Below are positions 25,030 through 37,730 of a DNA stretch of 64,000 nt, one piece after another. Under the pieces are notes generated by a model. The model did not search any database, was not told the origin of the DNA, and saw only the letters and a program-made list of their open reading frames with translations. A program made the position numbers and the translations under genes. The stretch is from Apoderus coryli (taxonomy: Eukaryota; Arthropoda; Insecta; Coleoptera; Attelabidae). The stretch's first letter is position 1. Each line of letters opens with the position of its first letter. The stretch is from positions 11,996,297-12,060,296 of the forward strand of contig OU452206.1 in the NCBI GenBank assembly GCA_911728435.2. The letters are read 5' to 3'.

Positions 25030-25133
25030 TGTGTCCGGGAAAAAAGTACTCACTTTTATAAAAATAAATAATAAAAAGTGACATTTTATTACCTGTCAAG
25101 AGAGTAAATATGTCAAACTTTTTTCCCGTCACA
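25030..25133. repeat. Second element with CGGGAAAAAAGT ends
   Basis: TGTGTCCGGGAAAAAAGTAC at the left and ACTTTTTTCCCGTCACAG at the right are inverse copies; the interior is AT-rich and not strongly self-complementary. The termini match those of the hairpin at 24643-24758, 270 bases away, so the two are probably one family. Confidence 0.65.
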
Positions 25134-25139
25134 GAAAAA

Positions 25140-27500
25140 AAATTATTTTAGAATGATATGAGAACAATATCTACTGGAACGAAAAAAAATTACGACCTAA
25201 AACTGAATCTATGAGTCGAAGATAGGAAAATAAACCTTAATCTACATAATAACTATGTGAATCAGGAAAGTCACATGACTTTTGCATCTTTAAAGCAAAA
25301 ACAAATGCACTCGGGGTATATTTAAAGTATTCAAAAAATAGATAAATTCATCCTGTATCATTTCTGATAATATAATATGTAAACGCAAATTTCACACCTG
25401 GCTGGTATTTATTTTGCGAAAAGCATGACCATAGATTAATGTACATTAATCTTTGGCATGACTATAACTTCCCTTCCATAACCGCATTGAATCTCATCAC
25501 ATTTAATCATTTTTGTATCTTCTTAATTAAACAGCATACCACCTAAATGTAAAATGTCACTTGCTTGAATGTTTATGTAATCATTCAAACACAACATATC
25601 GTTGACTTTTAAGAATGCTTGAATGTTGGTAGTTCTGTGGCTGGCTTCAATATCATCAGATTTTAATTAAATTGGAGATCCATAACTATACAGAAGTTAT
25701 TGATAGCATCAATATACCAACTATATTTTCACATAATTTAGAAAGTAGTGATTAAAAGAAAATATTATTTTAACTCAATGTTATTCATTATAATCATAAT
25801 AGATATTCCTGAAATTTGTAATGTGATTTTAAAGAATTTATTAGCAGTAATATAATCGAATATATTCACGACTATTCTTATCTTTTTAATTTCATGCATA
25901 TAAAAAATAGTTCCTTGGTGAATAGAAAATTCAACATGAGTGGATGAATTGCTATGAATTTGTGACTGTCTTGATTGAGTTTTCAGCTTAATATACTTGT
26001 TCAATGTTATATCCAGTTAAAGTGGGGGAATAAGCTAACTCATTATAGCAAGCAGTGGTGTAGTTACAAAATTTCTTCCCTTTCCGTACTTGTAGTCTTA
26101 ATAACATTTGTTACATCAAAAATCTGTTTTTGATTTGAAGATATTTTAAGCAATTGCATAATCTTAACTCCTCTCATAATAATACATAAATCTACACTTT
26201 GCCTTTAGTTTTCTAATAACTTTAAATAAATGAATGTGACATAATATTTAATTCTCCAATAAAGATTTCTTTGTGTTTTAGAAAAATACGTTTATTTTTC
26301 TTTTATAGGTTTTAACGTAAAAAAAATCTAACTTTAAACTTTACCGTATTTAACTTCTTAACAATCAAGACCTTATTAGCTAAATGTGGAACGACGCAAC
26401 ACGGCATACTAATTAATGTATATACAATTTATTTTCCATTAAAGTTAAATTTTTCACTTTATTTTAAAAATTCTTGAATGATTAATGTTGTAGTAATTAT
26501 CGACGTTTACTCTGCACCTCAATACAAACTCCAATGTTAACTTCTATTTAGCTTTCGCTTCAATTAAAAGTTTTTCACAGAGGGCTGAAATAAATCAGTA
26601 GATAGCTTTTATATACTTTATTGTTTTTCGAAATACCTTCAGTGAAAATTAATGAATAAATTAGACTGTAGATTGCAACGGAGTCGATTACAACCTTGAG
26701 CCTAATTTTTCATCTCAATCTAAAGAGATTGAATGAAATTAATTAGTTAATGACTCTAATCTATAGATCTGCAGCTGCCCCTAATTTTAGGAGTCAAGTC
26801 CCTTGTTTCGTTGGGTATTAAAATCACCCTTCGAAGCCATTTTACCCAACAGTGCTATACATTCGCAGATCACTGTTACTGTAGTGGGAAAATACGCCAT
26901 TTAGTACCCTCACTTAGTAGGATTCTAAATGTTCTTCTTATCCCGGCACAGTAATTATGTTCTGTTGAGCTGATAGTTGCTTTGGGGACAATTTGCACTA
27001 GCTTTGACATGAAGGTGTATCTTTGATCTTTGAATTGTGGATATCATAAAAATGTTCATAACATGTCTTTCGATTTTCTGCGAGGTCTGATCATTTTATG
27101 ATTTCTGTGTCTCTAAATTGAGCAATTGAAGAAATGTAAAATGATCATCTGGTGAAATGTATTCATATTTGGCATTATATTGCAGATTTTGGAATATTTT
27201 AAGTTGGAACAACTAACTTCATTCAATATCCAGTAAATTTTGTATGGACGGCAATGTTTATTTATGAAACTGAAATGATTTTGCCACATATCAAAAGAAT
27301 AAAACATAAAGACAAACTAAATAATATTAGTGAAATATAAAGTAGAGTCACCTATCGCCAACTCCGCCAGTTGTTCACAAGAAGTGGCTTAGGTAAGGTG
27401 AAAGTGTGTAATATTTTTGTATATTACTTTTCAAGACGCAGAGCAACGAAGAGGGAAACCGAATAATATCGCTGTTACAGAGAAGAACACATGCGCTGTA
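25140..27500. other. AT-rich upstream region of the chitin deacetylase gene
   Basis: No gene or recognisable repeat. Distal promoter or enhancer elements could lie here but none can be supported from sequence alone. Confidence 0.45.
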
Positions 27501-27515
27501 TACTGAAAATCCACG

Positions 27516-27523
27516 TATAAATA
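27516..27523 (+). promoter_or_regulatory. TATA box of the chitin deacetylase gene
   Basis: TATAAATA lies 51 bases before the start codon at 27574. A start site about 30 bases downstream would give a 5' leader of roughly 25 bases. This fits cuticle-related insect genes, which often have TATA promoters. No exact initiator could be fixed. Confidence 0.6.
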
Positions 27524-27573
27524 TAAAGGTGGCCTAAGACCACTTCTTGGCTAGTACAAGTACTTTCAGCATC

Positions 27574-27631
27574 ATGGCTGACAAAAAATTAATTTGGCTG
27601 TGTTGTACACTATTATTATTAGTTGGCACCG
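27574..27631 (+). CDS. CDA2 (verm): CDA2 exon 1 (signal peptide)
   Basis: Codes for [19 protein letters not shown] and ends after the first base of codon 20 at donor GTAAGT. ATG at 27574 is preceded by ATC and is the only start that gives a signal peptide in frame with exon 2. A 4.7 kb intron follows. Confidence 0.85.
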
Positions 27632-30600
27632 GTAAGTGACATCTTTTTGTTTTTTAGTGTTTATTTATTCTTTATATCAGTGTTTTTGAAATCTTGAATT
27701 TGTAATGCAATGAAATTAGGCAACGCCGCTCTGAAATGGGAGGTGGTTGCCGCACCTGTGGAAATTCTTCCATTGAAATCAAAAGTTTTTAATAGTTTTC
27801 TAGGGAGAAGTTATTATTCAACATTTTTGAATAAATTTAAAAACCTGCATGTTATTACAATAAATTACACCAATCGTATTTAACAGTTATTATTTAAGAT
27901 TTCTCACAACACTATTTTTGAGATACTTTCTTATTTAAAATAAACAGACCAAGAGTAACGAGAAAACTTCCCCTACTTTTGAAAATCATTAGGAGCGTAA
28001 ATTTGCCATCAAGCTTTAGTTTATATTTATGGCTTCAAATGTTGAATTGTAAAGAAATTTTTTAATTTTTTTATTTTATTAAACAAATTTGGAGTCCATT
28101 AAAAGACATCATAGTCGACCTTCAACTACAATATCGAATTTTGTACACTCCAATATGGAAAACAAATTACAACCGGAACTTACTGTGAAATGACCTCAAT
28201 TTTCTAATTATTAAAAATCAATTGTAGTTAGATAGGTACTTTGAAAACTAAAAACTGTTTTGATACTTTTGGTTATTCATGAGCGTTGCAAAGACTACGG
28301 GCGTTTACTTTTGAGACACTCTGTATAATATTTTACTTATGATTTTAAAAACAACTTGAGGTGTCAAGTAATATATTTTATAATTTTATAAAATATTGCA
28401 CACGAAAAAAAAATATTAATAAAAAATTACTAAACTAAAAAGAAAAAATATATATTTTTAATAATAGATAATATAAATTATTAAAAGCAGTTACTAAAAA
28501 TGTTTCACTGATAATAGAAAATGGTATTAAACAGCTAATTATTAATTATAAAACTAAATAGGAATTTTTGTAAACATCTTCTTCATATATATATACCTTC
28601 AAACATTTACATTGGGAGTAAACCTTTGCGTAAATACATAAATTATACGTTCATTATTAATATCTACTGTATTATGTTCTATAACATTAATGCAATTACT
28701 TGAAACAGAATGAAAATAGAGGATGTAAAATACTTCCTAAAAATCGATAATGCATTAAACATCTAGGCACAAGTGGAAAATTCTCAAGTTGCGACAAGCT
28801 GACATAAAAAATTCAAAAAACGCCACTTTATTACAGTTGCTTAAAGTGAATTGGAAATATAAACGTGACTGAAATATTAAAATACACACATTTTATAAAA
28901 ACAAGTTTTAAAATCGAATGTAACTGTTATGTTCATTGGGATTACTTTGTCTGCATACACTGTGTCACATAATATGAACTAATATACTACTACTATGTAT
29001 ACTAAGCCACTGCAGATTGAAAGATAAATTTCCGAAACATGTCTGGCACCCCGTTTCAATTTGAACACATATGAATAATTTTGTGGAAAAGACGTAGTTT
29101 TATTTACATATCCATTCAATCTCCTGTCTGTGGATTACTTCAAGAAATATGAACTAATATATACTAAGAAAATATATATAATATGTATATAATTTCCGGG
29201 TCACTTACTGGCTGTTGGGGTTTTTCTTCTGAGATTCAACGCATTAGTATAATATTTCTTTTATTGTTTCGAGTTTCCTTTTACATAATCTGAACGTTAA
29301 ATATTCAGGAATTATTTTCTTGGCCAGTCATGAATCCTGATAGTACCCTCAGGCTATGCCAATTTAGTGATAGAAGGACAGTCCCTCTTAATTTTGCAGT
29401 GGTTTTATCTGATTACCTTAAGCGAACATTATTCCTGTTTTTTCCAATCTAGTGCCGTCCTGCTAAGGGCTACTATTGAACTCCAATGGTCTGTTCTGAT
29501 CCTGGTGATTATTTTGACCCTTTCTTTGGTTTTCTCATTTCCATCGACTTCTGGGTGTGGTACTCCCAGCACCACATTATTGAGTCGTCACGCTAATGTA
29601 ACGAAAAATAGATTTTTTCAACCCTAAAAATGAAAGTGAAAATTGGTACAGTCCAACTAATACTTTTTTCACATTTCATTAAGATGACGTGAGGCTTTTT
29701 AATTATAGAGATCCTGAACATATCATTTTATCAATTCTTTCGCGATATATTTGTTTAACGACTCAAGGCATTTGGCTTCACAAAGTACTTCACCTACTTG
29801 TAGAATTTGTACAACCGTGGAATATATAAGTAATATACCTATAATTGTTATCAAAGAAGGATTTACCTGTATTATCATGTTTTACTTTAAACGGTTTTAT
29901 TGCATCAATATTTCTTTCGTCTTCTACTTATTTCATTGACATATGAATTCATGTACCTATGTTTTACAATTAAACTTGTCCAATCTATAATATTCTCAAT
30001 GATCTGAACTATTAGTCTATTAGCAGCATTGCATATAAAAACTTTAGGCCACCACAACAAAGATGTAACACAATTTCGAGACACACTGTTTATAAATAAT
30101 TATGTTATTTAATAAAAGTAGTTTCCTGGTAAATGATTATAACCTCACTCACCTCTGCGGTGAGTGTAAGTTAACTTTTACTTTTCGTTTAATAATATAT
30201 TCAATACAACTTCGTTCTTTTTTTACTGGTTTTTAATTTATTTGTGTTTGACTAGCAAGGACAATCATGGTACAAAGGTTTACGAATAAATAAGAACTCC
30301 AAAAATGTTATGCTAAATTTTAAAATTTGATTTATTTATTTTCAATATTTTTCTTACATAGAAATGCAGAATTTCCAAGAATCATTGATATATTTGTATG
30401 CGTTCGATGTATTTGTATAGGCATTTTTTATTTTGGAACCATATTGTGTGAACTATCTTATTGTATCTTTGAGGTTTCTGCTATTTCCTTCCCAGTCTCT
30501 CTTGTTACTTAACTTTTGTAATGAAATTCGTCCCAAAGTTTATTCTAATTCAAAGGTATAGCTTACTAATAATTGTTGTCATCTTCCTTATTGAATGAAG

Positions 30601-33600
30601 GTATTGAAAAATGCTACAAAATGTGAACAGGTGAACAAATTAATGCCAGAACATAAACTCTACTGTTAGCAAAATTATCATCATAAAAACAATTTAATAA
30701 TTTCGAAGATAAGGTGTGTCGGGTCACCATATTTATACACCTTGTGAAATGCAATAGAAAATAAATCATAAAATTAAAATTAATAATGCTTTAAAATAAA
30801 TGTCACTCTATACAACACTATTAACGTATTGTATGTAACAAAACAAGCAGCCTCACCCCCTCTTGTATTTCACCTTGTAAGGACCAAGCCTTATAATTAT
30901 TTATACACAAATCTGGCTGTACAATAATAATGGTAATAATAATAAAAAAAAAAAACACTTTGCCTAATAAGATACAACTACACCACTTATTCCAAACAAA
31001 AGAAAAACATTACATGACATTTAAAATGATTGCAACACACGTTTTCAACTATTTGATATTTATAATTAAATCACTTTATGCGATATCACTTTAATTGAAT
31101 ATATTTTATTTAATATGCACTTGCCTCTATTGTCTTTGGTATTTTATTTTTGCACAGAACGAAGATGATCTAAATAGGTATGTAAAAGTAATTCGCAACA
31201 TGCTTTGCAAATTAGTTTCTCACAACGCTACAGGTAGGGTCTTGTAGGAGCGTCTGGTATTAAGGTTATAGGGTTGGACTACATTATTGAGTTTTACAAT
31301 CATTTGATGTGGAACTAAATAAACCTCTAATATTTATCGGGGATATGAAGGTATATAAATGATTTTTGGATATAAAATATTAGAAATTCTTTAATAGAAA
31401 GGGGGTTCGACAAAAGTCATAGTGTTCACCGTATCCCCACGCGCTTATTGTGAAAAAAGGCTGTATATTTATGTCATCCAATGTGTTTAGTGTGAATATA
31501 TGCTAGCACAATAAGCGTTTGCCCAAAAATATTATATGGAAGCTATTTCAACTGCCCCGATGCATAATCTATATTGCACGTCCTTGTTATAAGTGGATGT
31601 CGCCCCGATATATATGTGCATCCTTATCATGTTATGCTTTGCTGTTGGCGAGTTAGATTTAAAGACTTTTCTGCAAAAGTTTGCGTATATATTTCTAGAA
31701 CAATATTATGTCAAGAGTCTTAGCTATTTTGCTAGCTTCTGTCGCTTGTAATTCATCTTAGCAATAAAATTACAATACCAAAGCATATTAATAATAATAC
31801 AAAAATTTATTATTATCATATTTCATTTTTATTGTTGTAAAAAAACGTTGTCTAATCAGTTACCGAATCTGGTTTTTCAATGCAATAAACACCAACTTTC
31901 CATTAACCTAGATTTCTCTCCTTGTGTGCACGATACTTTTTTGTGTCTGTCGATTAGTCGATTCAGTTGCGATTTTTACCAAATCTCTATTATCAACAAT
32001 GATAATAACTGCATATTTCGAGAGAACAAAAATAAATTGAAGAATATAAGAATTAGGTATATTTAACAAAGAAAATGCTGGATATCTGCAGTGTTCAGGA
32101 CAATGTGAACATAATGATTATAACTTATGATTTATTTTTAGAGATTTACAGTTGAGCTCTAGCTGAAACCGATGACTATGTTAAGCAACAATAAGAATAT
32201 CCTTTGTTATAAGGAGTTATAGATTAAGTTATAAAGGCAGTAATAATTTATTTAAAAATGTTGAATAACTTTCCTTCTTCAATCTCAATTTTGAAATATG
32301 CTTATATTATATTTGTTATAATTCTTTTATAGTATTTGCTCAAGAAGACTCGGAAGATGAGGGAGAGGAAACTGCAGAAGAGCTATGCCGAAACAGACCA
32401 GCAGATGAATATTTTAGGTTATCAACAGAAGGAGATTGTCGAGATGTAGTCAGGTATGAGAGAAAAAAAACAAGCAGATAAAATGTTCGTGTAAATTTCC
32501 CATACAATCTTGGTTGAACCAGGGATTGCACTTCTTGATGATTTCGTAGAGAAGATTGTTTGATTAAAACCGCTCTATGAATTGAACTCTATAGTACTAT
32601 GTAGAAGTAATTTTTATACTGGTATGTTGTTGGCTAATGACATAGTGTTTGAAATTTCAACATTATATACCCCGTCAGCGCAGCATACAAGAAATCCGAT
32701 TTCTAGTTCTTGGTTTGACAGAAAATTTTCCGAACAACATGTTTAATGATTTAGAAAAAGAGGTTCTATAAATTTATAAAAAATCACTCTACTGTTATGT
32801 TTACCTATGCATACGCAGAAACGCATTTCTTCTCTGCACGCTATGGCTATTCAAATATTATTTCTCCTTTTACTTACTTTAATACAATCCATTAAGTTGT
32901 TTAAATACGTCTACATGTGTTCTCTCATTAAGACTCTTGATTTCTTTACCTACTGTTTTATCAATATTTTACCTCTTAGGAAAAGCAAATAATATAGCAA
33001 GCGCTACAATTCAGAAACAATCTAAATATGTTGGCCTTTGATTTCTTGTTCCTAATGAATTTGGGTAGCATTCGTTACCGTAAATTAAAGTCCCAAGCCT
33101 TTTCGAAGAGTTTGGCTTCATTATCTGGAATAAAACCTTAAAAAGCTTCAGTTGTTTCACAAATTTAGAGGAAAGGTGTAACTAATGTGCGATTTGTTTC
33201 TGTTGTGTATTTCTCTACCACTAATAGAATGATAATCGATGAATATCTTTTCATTTGTAATTCAATTTAGGTGCGATATGAATTCAGATAATATTGGCGT
33301 CACAAGATTGGCGTCGGTACGTTGTCCAGCTGGTCTTGCTTTCGACATAGATAGACAGACTTGCGACTGGAAAACTAAAGTCAAAAATTGTGATCGTTTA
33401 GAAAGTAAGTGGATGTAGAAGAAATAGTGATTTATATTGATCTTTATGAAGATGTGATATTTTGAAAAAACGAAATATTCAAACTTCTAACATTGTAACA
33501 ATTAGGTAAAATTCGAAGCAGGTTAAAGCTAAAGAGGTAGTTTAAATTTAGGAAAATTGCGACGAAGTTTTGTGTACAATAAACAAAATGAACGTTCTTT

Positions 33601-36600
33601 TTGGCAATAATATAATGGGTACCAAGAACAATCAACAGAATTCCAGAACCAGATGCACTTTTTCAAGTTCAATATGTCAAAAACAAACGATGGTTTTAAT
33701 TTAAAGAAACGACTAAAAGGTTACAAATCAAACCATTAAAGGAATAATTTGTTTTTGGTTTTTTGACAGCATTTAAACAGATTTAAAAAATAATCGAAAA
33801 TTATCATTACATATAGATGTGCAACCTTGCTAAATTTACACTACCATGATGACCTTCGAATTTAAATCACCCAGTTTTTACACATTTCAAATTTGATGAT
33901 AATGATTTATTAAAGTAATTTAGATGATATGGTCACTACTTCTTGGTCAAAATCAGTAAATTATTAAAAAAAGTTTAAATTTTCGACGTACAGGTGTACA
34001 AAGTCCGGTCTTAAACAAATCACTTGCCCCAGCGGATTGGCGTTTGACATCGATAAACAAACCTGTGACTGGAAAGGAAAAGTCACAAGTTGCGATAAAC
34101 TCGAAAGTAAGTCGTCGCAATAACGCATTGCGACGTTATCGGGGTCGGTTTCAGTTTTTAAGTATATACTTAATTTGGTAAAAAGATATTCAAAATTAAT
34201 TTAGGACTGAAGATTTCCAACAACATAAAAAAGCAAATCTAGTTCATTTATATTCAATTCAAAACTAGTTGATCATATTCTCTTACAGATGTGTGATAAT
34301 GTATTTCCATATAATGTTTATTAAAAAAACTACGTCAAAAATATAAGTCACTGGCAACATTTTTTGTTAGATAAAATTACAAAAAATCTGTGTGAAACTC
34401 TTTATTTAGATTGTGTAAATCAAGTAGAAGTTTACAATTATAACAAAAAAAAGAAAATTATATCTTTATTTATTAAAGTTTTGTTTTATCAAAACATATT
34501 AACACAAACTATAAATAAGCTCCTGACTATATATCTTAACAGAGTTTTATAATTTGTATCAGAATTGTTGTTGCAAATCTCATTTTGAAAATCAAAAAAT
34601 AAAAAGCTTACAAATATACAAAAAGGTTTTGGACACAAAATTTTGAGAAAAGTTAAAACTAATATTTAAATCATTCAAAATCAATAAATACACTCTAGTA
34701 GGTAGAAAGTAGATGCAAAAACAATATAATAACCTCACTGTATAACTAACAAGAAACTTTTAAGTTTATTTAGCATGTTTACTAACAATCGCAGGATAAG
34801 TATTTGCACATGAATGTATTAATAAATTCTAATAAGATATTGTTTGCATATTTATGAAACATCGTCAACGATAGGTTCGCTCTGCGACATTCAGAGTTTT
34901 TGCCATTTATGTCAACAAAGCAAAAGAAAAATCATTTCCATGACATTTAAAACAGTTAACTGTCGCAAAATTAAAACAAAATAATGGTGAATATCTTTAT
35001 TATGTCCTATTTTTTAATAAAACTACAATTACAAATCATTTCAACTAAACAAGTGTGACATAATAATCAAGCTGGCCCATTAATTAAAATCGCCATTAGG
35101 CTAAAACATGGCAAAACATTATATTCAAACAATATCTTATCATATCATATTTATTATATCATTGTAACTAATATTTCATCGATGCATGTTACGCTTCCAT
35201 AAGATATCATATTGTCTATTTCTAATAACGCATGAATGTCAAACAATGATTTCTATTAATTTTCCAAAACCAACTACATATAACAATAGTGTTACGTTTC
35301 ACATTCATGTTAATTTGTTAATTAAGATAATTTAATCTTATTCTTCATTTTTTGAAGTCTATATTCTTTAATCTATTGGCTGATTGTTCTTTATTTTATG
35401 TTTCTTCTTTTAGAATCAAAAATGTGTTTAATAAATATGTCATTTCTTACCTGTCATTTTTATAACGTACATGCATAATATTCATTGTTGTTCTCATAAA
35501 GCATGATATATTTGTTTCGTACATTATTAGATCCGAGCATGAACATTCTTTTCTATTTATTTTGTTATTATAACTTCCTTCATTTTCTTAAATTAAAAAT
35601 TGTATTGTCTATGTTTAATCTATATTTCTAAACTATCTACTTTCTATATTGTAATATAAAACGAATACCTAATAAATAAATGTAAATATACATTGTACAA
35701 AACGCCAATCAATTCAATGGAGCTACCTGTACAGATCTGTCACACTCTATTTATGAGTAAAATATTATTAAAATAATTCTATTTACATAACTAGATGCTT
35801 TGACAATTTTTAGAACCAAGAAAAATATTGCCAAAGTTGAAAACTGATGAACCTATTTGTCCTGATGGTAAACTGTCGTGCGGTAATGGGGAATGTGTTG
35901 ATAAGGAATTGTTCTGTAATGGAAAACCTGACTGTAAAGACGAATCTGATGAAAATTCATGTAGTAAGTATTATTATTATTATTGGCGTCGCTAGACCAT
36001 AGTTCCAATATTAGTTCAACATCTGATTTTAGGAAACACTACGCTGATTTCATCATCATAGGCAATATTAACTTCAAAGTTCTGGTCTTGATCAATTTTC
36101 TTTTGCCTGTCTGTTTATATTTTCTGCCGGGGCGTATAGAAAATGTCTCAGACTTTCTGAAATTACAAAGAAGCAAATTAAATTTCGATTTGTTTTATTT
36201 CTAAAACAAAATATTTTAAAGTTATAAACAATAATTATGAATGATGTGTCAACTTACACTTCAAAACACATTTTTTTAAGGTTTTTCTAAAATTTTGTAT
36301 TTTTATATAACATAGCTGTTTTGTCTAATTCTAGCTGTCGAAACCGACCCCAACAGAGCCCCAGATTGTGACCCCACCCAATGTGTACTTCCTGACTGTT
36401 TCTGCTCTGCTGATGGTACCAGAATACCAGGTGGTTTGGAACCAGCTAACGTACCTCAGATGATTACCATAACATTTAACGGCGCTGTAAATGTTGACAA
36501 CATCGATCTCTATGAAGATATCTTCAATGGACAACGTAACAATCCAAATGGCTGTCAAATCCGTGGTACATTCTTCGTATCCCATAAATACACCAACTAC

Positions 36601-37491
36601 TCTGCCGTACAAGATTTACATCGTAAAGGTCATGAAATCTCAGTATTTTCGCTAACACATAAAGAAGATCCCAACTATTGGTCACAGGGTTCCTATGATG
36701 ACTGGCTAGCGGAAATGGCTGGTGGACGTCTCATTATTGAACGTTTCGCTAACATTACTGACGGTTCCATCATCGGGGTTAGAGCACCATACTTGCGAGT
36801 TGGTGGCAACAAACAATTTGAAATGATGGCTGATCAATTCTTTGTGTATGATGCTTCAATCACAGCTTCATTGGGTCGTGTTCCAATTTGGCCATACACC
36901 CTATATTTCCGTATGCCACACAAATGTAACGGAAATGCTCACAACTGCCCAAGTAGAAGCCATCCAGTATGGGAAATTGTAATGAATGAATTAGATCGTC
37001 GTGACGATCCAACTTTCGACGAATCGTTACCTGGTTGTCATATGGTTGATTCATGTTCAAATATTCAAACCGGTGACCAGTTTGCCAGGTTATTGCGTCA
37101 CAATTTCAACCGTCATTTCAACAGCAACCGTGCTCCACTTGGATTACACTTCCATGCTTCCTGGTTGAAGAGCAAGAAGGAATTTAAAGATGAGTTGATC
37201 AAATTCATTGAAGAAATGTTGGCCCGTAATGACGTATATTTCGTAACCAATATGCAAGTTATCCAATGGATGCAAGAACCAGTTGAGATAAACGGTTTGA
37301 GAGATTTTGCTGAATGGAAAGAAAAATGTGATATCAAAGGACAACCTTACTGCTCACTGCCAAATTCGTGCGCTCTAAATACTAGAGAATTACCAGGTGA
37401 AACTTTACGTTTGTTCACTTGTATGGAATGCCCCAACAACTATCCTTGGATCTTAGATCCAACCGGTGATGGATTCTCAGTTAGAAAATAA
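27574..37491 (+). CDS. CDA2 (verm): Chitin deacetylase 2 (group I, vermiform type), spliced gene
   Basis: Secreted chitin-binding protein of the cuticle and tracheal lumen that shapes the chitin matrix. Exons: 27574-27631, 32333-32453, then 33271-33404 (3a) or 33994-34106 (3b), 35814-35963, 36335-37491. All borders are GT-AG and all phases fit, giving 539 residues with 3a or 532 with 3b, the usual family length. Domains in order: signal peptide (1-22, VFA then QE), type-2 chitin-binding domain (about 35-104), LDL-receptor class A (about 117-154), CE4 polysaccharide deacetylase (about 195-480). Motif 1 is TFNGA (N203, G204) where active enzymes have TFDDA; motif 2 is FSLTH (F259, H263) where active enzymes have HSxTH. 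These changes, and the duplicated exon 3, are by recall typical of CDA2 rather than CDA1 (serpentine). A polyA signal follows at 37725. Identity is by recall of the family, without a search. Confidence 0.93.
27632..32332 (+). other. CDA2 intron 1 (4.7 kb)
   Basis: AT-rich intron. Near 28310-28330 it holds a CACTCTGTATA end like those of small repeats elsewhere, and at 29350-29600 a possible LINE relic on the - strand. No other gene is recognised. Confidence 0.7.
29350..29600 (-). pseudogene. Possible LINE C-terminal relic in CDA2 intron 1
   Basis: The stretch is GC-richer than its surroundings. The - strand reads in broken frames [11 protein letters not shown] and TKLA, loosely like the GHCKLNRHLHxLGLA segment after the RNase H domain of Jockey/R1 LINEs. 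The match is weak; the + strand open frame here (29367-29627) has no recognisable family. Confidence 0.3.
32333..32453 (+). CDS. CDA2 (verm): CDA2 exon 2 (first half of chitin-binding domain)
   Basis: Acceptor TTTTATAG, donor GTATGAG. Codes for an acidic linker (EDSEDEGEE) and the first cysteines of the chitin-binding domain ([14 protein letters not shown] and GDCRDVV). Leaves in phase 2, so the next exon must supply one base of the Arg codon. Confidence 0.88.
33271..33404 (+). CDS. CDA2 (verm): CDA2 alternative exon 3a
   Basis: 134 bases, acceptor TTCAATTTAG, donor GTAAGTGG. Codes for the second half of the chitin-binding domain: [11 protein letters not shown], then [17 protein letters not shown] and KNCDRLE. 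Compared with exon 3b it has seven extra codons between the first and second cysteine of this half. Enters in phase 2, leaves in phase 1. Confidence 0.88.
33994..34106 (+). CDS. CDA2 (verm): CDA2 alternative exon 3b
   Basis: 113 bases, acceptor TTCGACGTACAG, donor GTAAGTCG. Codes for [19 protein letters not shown], then KQTCDW and TSCDKLE, homologous to exon 3a across the GLAFDID..TCDWK..V..CD.LE core. Same phases as 3a; joining 3a to 3b would shift the frame, so only one can be used per message. Confidence 0.88.
34107..35813 (+). other. CDA2 intron between exon 3b and exon 4
   Basis: 1.7 kb of very AT-rich DNA without a recognisable gene. GTCGTCGCAATAACG and CATTGCGACGTTATCGGGG just after the exon 3b donor (34110-34145) form a small partial inverted repeat that could influence exon choice, though that is speculative. 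Confidence 0.6.
35814..35963 (+). CDS. CDA2 (verm): CDA2 exon 4 (LDL-receptor class A domain)
   Basis: Codes for a basic linker ([10 protein letters not shown]), then [20 protein letters not shown] and [10 protein letters not shown], the six-cysteine, calcium-binding LDLa module with its acidic D..SDE motif. Acceptor TTTTTAG, donor GTAAGTA; enters phase 1, leaves phase 1. Confidence 0.9.
36335..37491 (+). CDS. CDA2 (verm): CDA2 exon 5 (CE4 deacetylase domain, stop)
   Basis: The acceptor TCTAATTCTAG at 36324-36334 is followed by the cysteine-rich lead ([14 protein letters not shown]) and the whole CE4-like domain: [47 protein letters not shown], and the C-terminal [10 protein letters not shown] histidine motif. 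It ends with [15 protein letters not shown] and TAA at 37489-37491. Confidence 0.95.
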
Positions 37492-37724
37492 ATAATTTAT
37501 TAAACTTAGAATTTTGTTTTCGTATAGGTAGTTTTATTTGTATTTAATAGAAATGAATGAGACTTTGTATATAGCTGTAATTTTCCTACGTTTCATCATT
37601 TTCCATTTCTAGACTTGTTTTTTTTTTCTCTTTATTCTCAAATTAGGAACCTATTCTGTAACACGCTACATACAGTAATACCTTTTGTACGAAAATTAAT
37701 GTTATTTTTATACTATAATTGTTA

Positions 37725-37730
37725 AATAAA
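37725..37730 (+). terminator. Polyadenylation signal of CDA2
   Basis: AATAAA 234 bases after the stop codon, followed at about 37747 by a GT-rich stretch (GTAAGTGTTTTATTT). Gives a 3' UTR of about 250 bases. Confidence 0.55.

Noticed and set aside
36331..37344. Open frames on the - strand and in other frames across the CDA2 terminal exon
   Set aside because: They are antisense shadows of the strongly conserved deacetylase frame and have no domain of their own.
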